From the NCBI RefSeq assembly GCF_023148685.1, contig NZ_JAHXNL010000010.1:1-64000 (forward strand): DNA of 64,000 nucleotides, given 5' to 3'. Position numbers and translations under genes: made by a program. The stretch comes from Georgenia sp. EYE_87. Lineage in GTDB: Bacteria; Actinomycetota; Actinomycetes; Actinomycetales; Actinomycetaceae. The first letter of the stretch is position 1. Every line of letters starts with the position of its first letter. The notes below the pieces were generated by a model. The model did not search any database. It was not told the DNA's origin and saw nothing but the letters and a program-made list of their open reading frames with translations. Of the stretch, positions 40,858-49,124 are shown one piece after another.

Positions 40858-42165
40858 TTGGTTTCTCGGCTCCGGACCTGGCTGACCGCGCAGCTCGGCG
40901 GCTCCCGGTTCGTCCGTCATGTCATGACGCTGATGTCGGGGACGATCTTCGCGCAGGTCGTCGCGATGGCGGCCTCGCTGGTGCTTGCTCGCATCTTCTC
41001 GCCCGAGGCGTACGGCGGCATCGCGATCTTCACCTCGGTCACCGGCGTGATCGTGACAGTCGCGTCGCTGCGGTACGAGGTCGCCATCATGCTCCCGAAG
41101 ACGAACGACGACGCCCGCGTCGTCTACCGCCTCGCCTCTCGCTCCATCGCCATCGTGTGCCTCCTCGCCACTGTCGTGTTCGTCGCAGCCTCGCCGTGGG
41201 TGGCCGACCATTTCGACGACGTCGCCCTCTCTCGCTGGCTCATGCTCGGCGGACTCTCGGCCTACTTCCTCGCGCAGATCAACGCCATCAGCTACTGGCT
41301 CAACCGGCACACGCGGTACCGGACCATCGCAGCGAACAAGATGCAGCAGAGCCTCGGGACGGCCGGCGGCCAGATCGGGCTCGGTCTTGCGGGGCTCGTC
41401 TCCATGACTGGGCTGGTGCTGGGCCAGATCCTCGGGCAGGCGTGGGCGTGGGCGCGGCTCGTGCGCCACACGCCCGAGCTGCGCGGTCCGTTGCCCGAAG
41501 GCGGCCCCAGCGTTCGCGACATGGCGCGCCGCTACCGACGGATGCCCCTTCTCACCGGCCCGGCCGCGCTCCTCGACAGCCTGAGGCTGAACGGCATCAA
41601 CCTGCTGGTCGCGACTTACGCGGTCTCCGCTCTCGGCCAGTTCAACATGGCCTGGCGCCTGCTCCAGGCGCCGGTGATGGTCATCAACGGTGCCGTCCAA
41701 CAGGTGTTCCTCCAGCGCCTGGCCGCTGCCGTCCCCGGGGAGATGACCCGGCTGGTCCGCGCGGCGGTCGGTCGGTCCGCAGCCATCGGCGTTGTGCCGT
41801 TCGCGTTCCTCTGGATGATCTCGCCCTGGCTGTTCCCGTTCGTGCTCGGCGAGCAGTGGGACAGGTCCGGCGACTTCGCACGTGCCCTCACCCCGTGGCT
41901 CTACATGCAGCTCGTGACGGCGCCCATCTCCACCGTCTTCGTGGTCGCCGAGAAGCAGCAGCGGATGCTCGTCTTCTCCGCGGTGTTCTGCGTCCTGCCG
42001 CTCAGCCTGCTGGCGTTCTCGCCGTGGGACCTGCTCACCACCACCTACCTCCTGGGCGCTCTCATGGCGGCCATGCTGGTGATGATGGTCGTCATGACCG
42101 ACGTGACGGCACGTGAGTACGACAGAACCGGCTCCGTGCGGGCCTCTGAAGGAGACCGACCGTGA
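40858..42165 (+). CDS. wzx: oligosaccharide flippase, Wzx-like (MOP superfamily)
   Basis: A 435-aa protein with about 12 transmembrane helices and the polysaccharide-transporter pattern near the start (GTIFAQVVAMAASLVLARIF, YGGIAIFTSV), followed by SLRYEVAIMLPK. It moves lipid-linked repeat units across the membrane. The start appears to be TTG 40858 with GGAGGAGG about 9 nt upstream; no ATG or GTG fits the conserved N-terminus. The stop overlaps the GTG of the following glycosyltransferase (GTGA). Confidence 0.82.
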   Translation: MVSRLRTWLTAQLGGSRFVRHVMTLMSGTIFAQVVAMAASLVLARIFSPEAYGGIAIFTSVTGVIVTVASLRYEVAIMLPKTNDDARVVYRLASRSIAIVCLLATVVFVAASPWVADHFDDVALSRWLMLGGLSAYFLAQINAISYWLNRHTRYRTIAANKMQQSLGTAGGQIGLGLAGLVSMTGLVLGQILGQAWAWARLVRHTPELRGPLPEGGPSVRDMARRYRRMPLLTGPAALLDSLRLNGINLLVATYAVSALGQFNMAWRLLQAPVMVINGAVQQVFLQRLAAAVPGEMTRLVRAAVGRSAAIGVVPFAFLWMISPWLFPFVLGEQWDRSGDFARALTPWLYMQLVTAPISTVFVVAEKQQRMLVFSAVFCVLPLSLLAFSPWDLLTTTYLLGALMAAMLVMMVVMTDVTAREYDRTGSVRASEGDRP

Positions 42166-43295
42166 CCACCGCGCGCGACCGTCCCACGATGGTCTTCCAC
42201 GCCCCGTACGCGATCGACCCGAACCCCACGTCGGCGAGTCGGCTGCGGCCCCTGCGCATGCGTGACGCGTTCGGCGAGCTGGGCTACGACGTCATCGAGG
42301 TCACCGGCCGGCCCGGGGAGCGGCGGGCGGCGCTCCGGGCGCTGCGCCAGCACCTGCGGGCCGGCGGCCGGGTGGACTTCCTGTACTCGGAGAGCTCGAC
42401 CATGCCCAACGCGCTCGGCACCTCCGTCCGGCAGGGCTTCCCGCTGCTGCTCGAGCCGGCGCTCTGGCGGCTCTGCCGCGCGCACGGCGTGCCGTACGGC
42501 GTGTTCTACCGGGACGTGTACTGGCGATTCGAGACGTCCATGGCGGGGGCTTCCTGGTGGTGGTCCGCGCTCCTCCAGGTGCTCTACCGCTTCGATCTTC
42601 TGGTCTACCGGCTCGCTCGCCCCCACTTCTTCCTACCCTCGGAGCACATGGCCCCGGTGGTCCCGGTCCCGCCCCGCAGCTCCTTCACCGCCCTTCCGCC
42701 AGGGTCGGAGGTCCGCGACTCTCCGACGCCGCGCGGGCTGAGCCTCTTTTACGTCGGGGGCATCGGTGGTGACTACGACCTGCGGGTCTTTGTGCGCGCC
42801 GTCGGTCGCCTGGCGGGCCTGCCCCTCACCATGTGCGTACCACCGGCCCACTGGGAACGGGCGCGGCAGGAGTACGAGCCGCTGCTCGGGGACGCGACGG
42901 CCGTCGTCTATGCGCGCAGCGACAGGCTGGACGTCCACTACGAGGCGGCCTCCGTGGCCGTCCTCTATCTCCAGCCGACCGAGTACCGCCGGTTCGCGGT
43001 GCCTGTGAAGCTGTTCGAGTACCTCGGCCGGGGCAGGCCCGTCATCGCCTCCGAAGGCACGCTGGCCGGCGACATCGTCCGCGACAGCGGTGCGGGCTGG
43101 GTGCTGCCGTACGACGAGGAGGCGCTCGCCGCTCTGCTCGAGCGGCTCCGGGACGCGCCCGAGGAGGTGGCAGAGCGGGCCGCTGTCGCTCGCCGGGTGC
43201 GCGAGGACCACACGTGGCGGGCCCGGGCGGCCGAGGTGGCACGGGTGCTCGCAGGCGAGGGTGCGCTGGAGGATCAGGGCGTCAACGAGCGGTAG
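42162..43295 (+). CDS. GT4-like glycosyltransferase
   Basis: A 377-aa GT-B fold enzyme. N-terminal DPNPTSASRLRPLRM resembles the acceptor-side motif of GT4 proteins, and the C-terminal part has VKLFEYLGRGRPVIASEGT with a donor-binding Glu. The middle is unusual for its Trp-rich stretch (ASWWWSALLQ), which may touch the membrane. GTG 42162 is coupled to the flippase gene. The final 22 bp overlap the convergent glycosyltransferase gene. Sugar specificity is unknown. Confidence 0.8.
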   Translation: MTTARDRPTMVFHAPYAIDPNPTSASRLRPLRMRDAFGELGYDVIEVTGRPGERRAALRALRQHLRAGGRVDFLYSESSTMPNALGTSVRQGFPLLLEPALWRLCRAHGVPYGVFYRDVYWRFETSMAGASWWWSALLQVLYRFDLLVYRLARPHFFLPSEHMAPVVPVPPRSSFTALPPGSEVRDSPTPRGLSLFYVGGIGGDYDLRVFVRAVGRLAGLPLTMCVPPAHWERARQEYEPLLGDATAVVYARSDRLDVHYEAASVAVLYLQPTEYRRFAVPVKLFEYLGRGRPVIASEGTLAGDIVRDSGAGWVLPYDEEALAALLERLRDAPEEVAERAAVARRVREDHTWRARAAEVARVLAGEGALEDQGVNER

Positions 43296-44383
43296 ATGTC
43301 CTCGAGCTCCGCGACGGCGTGCGCCGTCGACCGACGGGACTCGACGAACTCGCGGCCGCGCCGGCCCATGTCCCGCCGCTCCTCGGCTGGCATCTCGAGC
43401 ATGGCGCGCAGGGTCTCGGTGAGGGACTCGACGTCCTTCTCGCGGGCGAGCAGGCCCGTCTCGCCCCGGACGAGCATCTCGGAAGCACCGCCGGAGTCAT
43501 TCACGACCACGGGTACGCCGCACGCCTGCGCCTCCAGGGTGACCAGCCCAGCGGCCTCTCGCCACCCTTCGTGTTCCTGCGTCGCCAGCACGAAGATGTC
43601 GCTGGCGCGCAGGGCGTCGCGCACCTGCGTGCGGTCGAGCGCGCCGCGCAGCTTGATGTGCTGATGGGTGCGCGCCTGCGCGGCGACGTCGTCCCGCAGC
43701 GGTCCGGTGCCGATCAGGTGGAGCTCATGAGGTACGACGTCGGCCAGGGCAAGGGACGCGGCCACGAGGTCGTGCACGCCCTTCCGCCGGTGCAGCGCCC
43801 CCACGTGGGTTACGACCGGAAGATCCCGCTCCTCCATGGGGCCCGGCGTGAACACGTCCGTGTCGACACCCTGGTAGTGAACGATCAGCCTGTGACGCGG
43901 AACGCCGGCATCCGCCGCGCGGTCCGCCAGGAATTTGCTCACCGGGAGCACCACCCGCGACGCGCGGGCGGCGGCGCGGAAGTTCTTCCGGTGCCAGCGC
44001 TGCATCACCGTCGTCACGGGCCGCAGGTTGAGGAAGACGTCCGCGCCGTGGAGCGTGGTGACGAGCGGTGCGCCCGTCCGTCGCGACGCCCGCACCGCCG
44101 GCAACGTCCAGGTGCCGGTGTGCTGGTGGACGACGTCGGGGCGGTACCTCGCGATCATCCGGGCCATGCGGCGCAGGAAGAGCGGTTCGAGCACCTCCCG
44201 CTGCCGGAAAGAGAGCAGCCCCGCACCCGGGACGGCCGCGTGCACAGGGGTGCGCAGAGCAGGGTCGGTGACCTCGGCGACGAGGGCGAAGAGCGAAGCC
44301 TCGCCGTCGAGCCGCTCGGCGTGCTGCAGCACGAAGTACGTCGGCGGGATCCGGACGGTGCCGACGGAGAGAGCGACCCTCAC
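43274..44383 (-). CDS. GT4 glycosyltransferase
   Basis: A 369-aa GT-B enzyme with VVHQHTGTWTLPAV, the N-domain HGADV segment, VGALHRRKGVHDLV starting the C-domain, and the EX7E-type donor site in EHEGWREAAGLVTLEAQACG. GTG 44383 overlaps the epimerase stop (GTGA), so it is translated with that gene and may use the epimerase's product. It should act on the cytoplasmic face. A frame open to 44590 is antisense-overlapping and not used. Confidence 0.87.
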   Translation of the reverse strand: MRVALSVGTVRIPPTYFVLQHAERLDGEASLFALVAEVTDPALRTPVHAAVPGAGLLSFRQREVLEPLFLRRMARMIARYRPDVVHQHTGTWTLPAVRASRRTGAPLVTTLHGADVFLNLRPVTTVMQRWHRKNFRAAARASRVVLPVSKFLADRAADAGVPRHRLIVHYQGVDTDVFTPGPMEERDLPVVTHVGALHRRKGVHDLVAASLALADVVPHELHLIGTGPLRDDVAAQARTHQHIKLRGALDRTQVRDALRASDIFVLATQEHEGWREAAGLVTLEAQACGVPVVVNDSGGASEMLVRGETGLLAREKDVESLTETLRAMLEMPAEERRDMGRRGREFVESRRSTAHAVAELEDIYRSLTP

Positions 44384-45465
44384 CGCGCCGGCACGGTGGC
44401 GGGAACGCCGGCGAGCAGCGCGTCGACCACCTTCTCGGCGGCGCGGCCTTCCCCGTACGGGGCGGCGTCCGTCTCGGCCGGCCGGGGCCTGGTAGCCGCG
44501 GCGACGAGTCCCTCGCCGGGCTCGGCGAGGACGTTCCACCCGAGCTCGACGGTCTCCACCCACTCCGTCTCGGTGCGTACGGTCGTGCACGGCGTGCGGA
44601 GGAGGAAGGCCTCCTTCTGCAGCCCGCCGGAGTCAGTGACGACGCCACGGGCACGCATCGTCGTGGCGACGAGCTCGCGGTAGGCCAGGGGCTCCACGAC
44701 TCGGAGGGAGCCACCGGCGAGAGACAACCCGTGCTCGGCGGCCTTGGCGACCAGCCGGGGGTGGGCGGGCAGGACGACGGGCGCGTCCAGAGCCGCGAGC
44801 GAACCGATCGTGTCCGCGAGGCGCTGCGGGTCGTCGGTGGACTCGGCGCGGTGGATCGTCGCGAGGTAGAACTCACCGTCGCGGAGCCCGAGGCGCTCGA
44901 GCGACGCAGGCCGATCGCCCGTCAGCCCGTCCCGGGTCTGCAGCAGCACGTCGGTCATGACGTCTCCCACCACCCGGGTGCGCTCGCGGAGGCCCTCGCG
45001 CTCGAGGTGGCGGGCTGCCGTGTCGGTGGGCGCGAGGAGCAGGTCGGCGCAGTGGTCGGTCAGGACCCGGTTGTGCTCCTCCGGCATCTGCCGGTTGAAG
45101 GAACGCAGGCCTGCCTCGAGGTGCGCCACCGGCAGGTGGATCTTCACGGCGGCGAGCGCGGCGGCCAGCGTGGAGTTCGTGTCGCCGTACACCAGCACCC
45201 AGTCCGGGCGGTGCTCGGCGAGCACGTCCTCCAGCCTGGCGAGCATGGCGCCGGTCTGGTGACCGTGGCTCGCCGACCCGACGCCGAGGTGGACGTCGGG
45301 CGCCGGGATGCCGAGCTCGTCGAAGAAGACGTCCGAGAGCATCGGGTCGTAGTGCTGCCCGGTGTGGACGATGACGTGGTGGACGCCGCGCGCGGCGGCC
45401 TCGTGCGCCACCGGCGCGAGCTTGACGAACTGTGGACGGGCGCCGACGACGGAGAGAACCTTCAT
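44380..45465 (-). CDS. wbpI: non-hydrolysing UDP-N-acetylglucosamine 2-epimerase family (WecB/WbpI)
   Basis: A 361-aa epimerase. It begins MKVLSVVGARPQFVKLAPV, followed by HTGQHYDPMLSDVFF, HLEAGLRSFNRQMPEEHNR and TDSGGLQKEAF, all typical of this family. Plain WecB makes UDP-ManNAc; WbpI uses UDP-GlcNAc3NAcA. Because this locus has the other four enzymes of that route, WbpI is the better guess, but sequence reading alone does not separate them. The ATG at 45465 follows a TAGGGT box by 7 nt. Confidence 0.82.
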   Translation of the reverse strand: MKVLSVVGARPQFVKLAPVAHEAAARGVHHVIVHTGQHYDPMLSDVFFDELGIPAPDVHLGVGSASHGHQTGAMLARLEDVLAEHRPDWVLVYGDTNSTLAAALAAVKIHLPVAHLEAGLRSFNRQMPEEHNRVLTDHCADLLLAPTDTAARHLEREGLRERTRVVGDVMTDVLLQTRDGLTGDRPASLERLGLRDGEFYLATIHRAESTDDPQRLADTIGSLAALDAPVVLPAHPRLVAKAAEHGLSLAGGSLRVVEPLAYRELVATTMRARGVVTDSGGLQKEAFLLRTPCTTVRTETEWVETVELGWNVLAEPGEGLVAAATRPRPAETDAAPYGEGRAAEKVVDALLAGVPATVPAR

Positions 45466-45472
45466 GTCGGAT

Positions 45473-45478
45473 ACCCTA
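45473..45478 (-). promoter_or_regulatory. leaderless -10 box for the epimerase
   Basis: TAGGGT on the minus strand ends 7 nt before ATG 45465, in the short gap to a divergent glycosyltransferase. Confidence 0.5.
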
Positions 45479-45515
45479 AGCGCGACCGCGAAGCGTTTCG
45501 GAAGGGGCCGCCGGG

Positions 45516-46691
45516 GTGCACGTCCTGCAGGTCCCGTCCTGGTACCCCGACGACGCGAACCCTCTCGGCGGGAGCTTCTTCCGGGACCAGACGCACATGC
45601 TCCGCGACGGCGGCCTCGAGGTGGGTGTCTGCTCCGTGGCCCACACGCATCTCGCGCGGTGGGTGCGCGGGGGTGGGGCGACGGTCAGCAGGGAGGACGG
45701 CGTCGTCGTCGTTCGCGGCGTCGTGCCGACCATGCCCGGCAAGGTGCAGGTGATGGAAGGCGCTGTAGTCCGGCGGCTGGCACGGCGTGCGCTCGCCGCC
45801 TACGAGCGCGAGGCCGGCGTCCCGGACGTGGTCCACGCCCACTCCGTCCTGCCGGCGGTGCACGTGGCGGCCGAGGCGTCCCGGCGCTGGGGCGTTCCCT
45901 ACGTCCTCACGGAGCACCGGCCGTGGTCCCTCACCGTGCCGCGCACGGGGGGCCGCTTCGCCGGCATCCGCGGTGCCGTCCGGGGAGCGAGCGGCCTCGC
46001 CACCGTCTCCACGGCGATCGCGAGCGAGCTCGCGGCGCACTACGGAACCCCGCCGTGGGACGTGATCGCGCTCCCGGTCCCCGACGCCTTCTTCGCCGAG
46101 CCGTTGCGCGCGCGGAACGCCGACGACGAGGTGGTGCTGACGCACATCTCCCATCTCGACGTGAACAAGCGCCCAGAGCTGACCCTGCGGGCCTTCGCCA
46201 CCGTCCACCGGCGCGTGCCCCGGACCAGACTCCGCATCGTGGGCGGCAGTCCTCTTCGAGTCGAGGAACTGTCGGCAGTGGCAGCCGAGCTGGGGATCTC
46301 CGATCACGTGGAGCTGCCCGGGCGGCTTCCGCGTCAGGAGGTGGCCGGCGTTCTCGCGTCGAGCGACGTCTTCGTGCTCGCCAGTGCCGTCGAGGCCGGC
46401 GGGACGGTGCTCTCCGAGGCACAGGCGTGCGGCGTGCCGGTCGTGGCCACCCGGACGTGGGCGGGTCAGTTCTCCGTGGAGCCGGGCACCGGCCTGCTCG
46501 TCGACGTCGACGACGAGGCGGGGCTCGCGGACGCCCTCACGCACATGGTCCGCCACCTCGACGACTTCCCTCGGGAGTCGATCCGGGCCCGGGCGCGGCA
46601 ACGCTTCAGCGCCTCCACGTTCGTGGGTGCGAGCACGGACCTGTACGAAAGGGCGCTCGCTGGTACGAGGCCCGCTGCGGACGTCCCGTAG
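45516..46691 (+). CDS. GT4 glycosyltransferase
   Basis: A 391-aa GT-B enzyme: HVLQVPSWYPDDANPLGGSF at the N-terminus, VVHAHSVLPAVHVA, then HISHLDVNKRPELTL, and the donor site SAVEAGGTVLSEAQACGVPV. It starts at GTG 45516 with an AAGGGG a short way upstream, divergent from the epimerase with 50 bp between starts. It is followed 39 bp later by another glycosyltransferase on the same strand. Specificity is unknown. Confidence 0.87.
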   Translation: MHVLQVPSWYPDDANPLGGSFFRDQTHMLRDGGLEVGVCSVAHTHLARWVRGGGATVSREDGVVVVRGVVPTMPGKVQVMEGAVVRRLARRALAAYEREAGVPDVVHAHSVLPAVHVAAEASRRWGVPYVLTEHRPWSLTVPRTGGRFAGIRGAVRGASGLATVSTAIASELAAHYGTPPWDVIALPVPDAFFAEPLRARNADDEVVLTHISHLDVNKRPELTLRAFATVHRRVPRTRLRIVGGSPLRVEELSAVAAELGISDHVELPGRLPRQEVAGVLASSDVFVLASAVEAGGTVLSEAQACGVPVVATRTWAGQFSVEPGTGLLVDVDDEAGLADALTHMVRHLDDFPRESIRARARQRFSASTFVGASTDLYERALAGTRPAADVP

Positions 46692-46730
46692 GCTGCCAGG
46701 GCTGAACGGACGGCACTGCAGGAGGACTCG

Positions 46731-47885
46731 GTGGGGAGCAGCACAAGGGCGTTCGTGGCGTCCCGGATCTTCGTGCCGGAGCCGGCGGCGGCCTCCTTCC
46801 GGCTGGAGGCACTGGCCCTGGCCCTGCAGGACGACGGTGCCGACGTCACGGTCCTGACCACGCGTGCTCCCGACGGCGCGACGCCGGACGTCCCCGGCGT
46901 CGACGTGCGTCGCTGGCCGGTGCTGCGCGACCCGACCGGCTATGTCCGGGGCTACGTGCAGTACTTGAGCTTCGACGTTCCGCTCTTCCTCCGCCTGCTC
47001 CTCGCGCGGAGGCCGGACGTCGTCGTCGCTGAGCCACCGCCCACGACCGGTGCCGTGGTGGCGCTGGCGGGCATCGTGCGGCGGTTCCCCTACGTCTACT
47101 ACGCGGCGGACATCTGGTCCGACGCGGCAGGGGCGAGCGCGCCGCGGCCGGTGGTGGCCGCGCTCCGGGCCGTCGAGCGACTCGTCCTGCGCCGCGCGGC
47201 GGCGGTCCTCGCCGTCTCGCCCGAGGTGGGCGAGCGTGTCCAAGAGCTCGGAGCCAGGCGGGTCTCGGTCGTGCCGAACGGGATCGACACCCGCGTCTTC
47301 GCAGCCGAGGGCGCCGCACCGGCCCCCGCGGCGGGCCGGTACTTCCTGTACGCCGGCACGGCTTCGGAGTGGCAGGGCGCGGAGGTATTTGCGAGCGCGA
47401 TGCGCCGCGTTTACGCCCGCCACCCCGACGTCCGGCTCGTGTACCTCGGCCAGGGCAGCTCCTGGGAACGAATCCGCGAGATAGCCCGCACGCTCCCGGA
47501 CGGTGTCGTCCGTATGCACGACAGAGTCTCCCCGGCCGAGGCCGCTGCCTGGTTGCTCGGTGCCGTCGCGTCGCTGGTGAGCATCCGGCCCGGACTGGGC
47601 TACGACCTCGCCAGGCCGACGAAGGTGTTCGCCGCGCTCGCCGTCGGGTGCCCCGTGGTCTACGCCGGCCCGGGCCCCCTTCGTGACGTGGTCGACCAGG
47701 GGTTCGGCTGGACCACCAAGCACGACGAGGAGGCCGTCGCCGAGGCGATGCTCCGTGCGCTGGACGGACCACGCCCGGACCCGGCGTCCGCGCGCAGGTG
47801 GGTGGAGGAGCACGCCTCGTTGCGCGCGACTGGCGAGCGGGCGGCCGATTCGGTGCTGGGTGTCGCTCGGCGGCTCACGCTGTGA
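46731..47885 (+). CDS. GT4-like glycosyltransferase
   Basis: A 384-aa GT-B protein with RIFVPEPAAASFRLEALA, YYAADIWSDAAG, VVPNGIDTRVF, YAGTASEWQGAEVF and ARPTKVFAALAVGCPVVYAG. The pattern resembles WbuB/aminosugar transferases of capsule loci. GGAGGA precedes GTG 46731. Its 3' end overlaps the convergent gene by 11 bp. It probably forms a two-gene unit with the preceding transferase. Confidence 0.83.
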   Translation: MGSSTRAFVASRIFVPEPAAASFRLEALALALQDDGADVTVLTTRAPDGATPDVPGVDVRRWPVLRDPTGYVRGYVQYLSFDVPLFLRLLLARRPDVVVAEPPPTTGAVVALAGIVRRFPYVYYAADIWSDAAGASAPRPVVAALRAVERLVLRRAAAVLAVSPEVGERVQELGARRVSVVPNGIDTRVFAAEGAAPAPAAGRYFLYAGTASEWQGAEVFASAMRRVYARHPDVRLVYLGQGSSWERIREIARTLPDGVVRMHDRVSPAEAAAWLLGAVASLVSIRPGLGYDLARPTKVFAALAVGCPVVYAGPGPLRDVVDQGFGWTTKHDEEAVAEAMLRALDGPRPDPASARRWVEEHASLRATGERAADSVLGVARRLTL

Positions 47886-49017
47886 TCGTCGTAATGATCT
47901 CCCGGGCGAGTGCGGCCTCTCTCTCGAAGGACAGCTCGCGACTGGCCTGGTGCGAGGCCTGCTTGTAACGGGCGATCTCCTCCCGGCCGAGGCCGCGAAG
48001 GCTGTCGACGATCGTGTCGAGCTCGAAATCGTCGCTGACGATTCCCAGGCGGTGATCCCGGACCACCCTCGCCATCTCGGGTGTCGGTCCGATGGCGACG
48101 GCCAGGCGGGCCTGGACGAAGTCGAAGAGCTTGTTGGGCAGGGTGCGGGCCGCGTTGGGGTTGTACGGCGGGATCCAGAAAACCCCGACGTCGTAGGCGT
48201 TCAGCGTCGTGGCCAGCGCGTCGGGCGCGACCGGCGGGTGAAACCTGATGTGCGGCGCTCCGTGCGCACGCTCCTCGAGCGAGCGCAGGTACCGCCCCCC
48301 GTCAGCAGCCGGCACCAGGTACAGGTCCAGGCTGAAGTCGTCGCCCAGCCGGACGGCGGCGTCAAGCATGAGTTCGATCGATCTGCCCGGCACCGCGCCG
48401 CCCGAGTGGACGAGGCGGATCCGGTCGTCATCGACCGGTGTCGGCCGGAGATCTGCCCACGCTGCGGCGTTGCGCATGACGCGCGGCCGGACGCCGTACC
48501 GGTCGGCGTAGAGGTCCGCGATGGAGCCCGCAACGGTGGTCGTGGCCGCGCACCTCGGGAGGTACACGCGGCAGCAGTGGTCCATCAGGGGTGCGACCAG
48601 CAGACGCCACGAGGTGAGCTGGGTGCGCTCCTCGGGGGCCCACTCGTGCATGTCCGCCCACACCGGCGCATCACCCGCGAGCCGGAAGGCAGCAGGGAGC
48701 GACCTAGCATCGTTCGCCACCACGGCGTCCCACCGCCGTCCCTGGCCGAGACGCAGCGCCGCTCTCGACGCCGGGGCGGCTAGCTCGGCCGACCGCAGGC
48801 GTCGCGTGGCGAGCTTGAGTACGCCCGAGGGCGTCTGCGGCAGGGACATCGCCGAAGTGGGTATCTCAAGGTGTTCCGTGGCGCCCGACGGACGCGGCCC
48901 GTACCCCATCGTTGTGACCTCGGCCACCTGTGACACCGCGGAGATCTGCCGGAGGAGGCGCGCGTCGCGCACGAGTTCGGAAAAAGACAGGATGAGCACG
49001 CGCGGGCGTTTCGGCAT
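47875..49017 (-). CDS. GT4-like glycosyltransferase
   Basis: A 380-aa GT-B enzyme beginning MPKRPRVLILSFSELVRDAR, with VVANDARSLPAAF, ADMHEWAPEE, VMRNAA, RLVHSGGAVPGRSIELML and KLFDFVQARLAVAIGPTPEM. The SFS..RD.R start is common in capsule transferases. ATG 49017 follows a TACCAT box by 7 nt; ATG 49026, three codons upstream, overlaps that box and is less likely. It is divergent from the wbpA-like gene. Confidence 0.8.
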   Translation of the reverse strand: MPKRPRVLILSFSELVRDARLLRQISAVSQVAEVTTMGYGPRPSGATEHLEIPTSAMSLPQTPSGVLKLATRRLRSAELAAPASRAALRLGQGRRWDAVVANDARSLPAAFRLAGDAPVWADMHEWAPEERTQLTSWRLLVAPLMDHCCRVYLPRCAATTTVAGSIADLYADRYGVRPRVMRNAAAWADLRPTPVDDDRIRLVHSGGAVPGRSIELMLDAAVRLGDDFSLDLYLVPAADGGRYLRSLEERAHGAPHIRFHPPVAPDALATTLNAYDVGVFWIPPYNPNAARTLPNKLFDFVQARLAVAIGPTPEMARVVRDHRLGIVSDDFELDTIVDSLRGLGREEIARYKQASHQASRELSFEREAALAREIITTITA

Positions 49018-49024
49018 GCCGCCC

Positions 49025-49030
49025 ATGGTA
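49025..49030 (-). promoter_or_regulatory. leaderless -10 box for the glycosyltransferase at 49017
   Basis: TACCAT on the minus strand ends 7 nt before ATG 49017 and decides between two in-frame ATGs. Confidence 0.45.
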
Positions 49031-49124
49031 GGGCGGGCCCCGGCGGCTTCCGGACGGTCCCAGGAGCCAGCGCGCCGGCGTGGGTACGCTGGCCCCCGAC
49101 CTACTCTCGTCTCTGAGGAGAAGC

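Noticed and set aside
39684-42116. 810-codon plus-strand frame spanning the amidotransferase and flippase genes
   Set aside because: It is antisense to one gene and out of frame with the other, with no recognisable domain.
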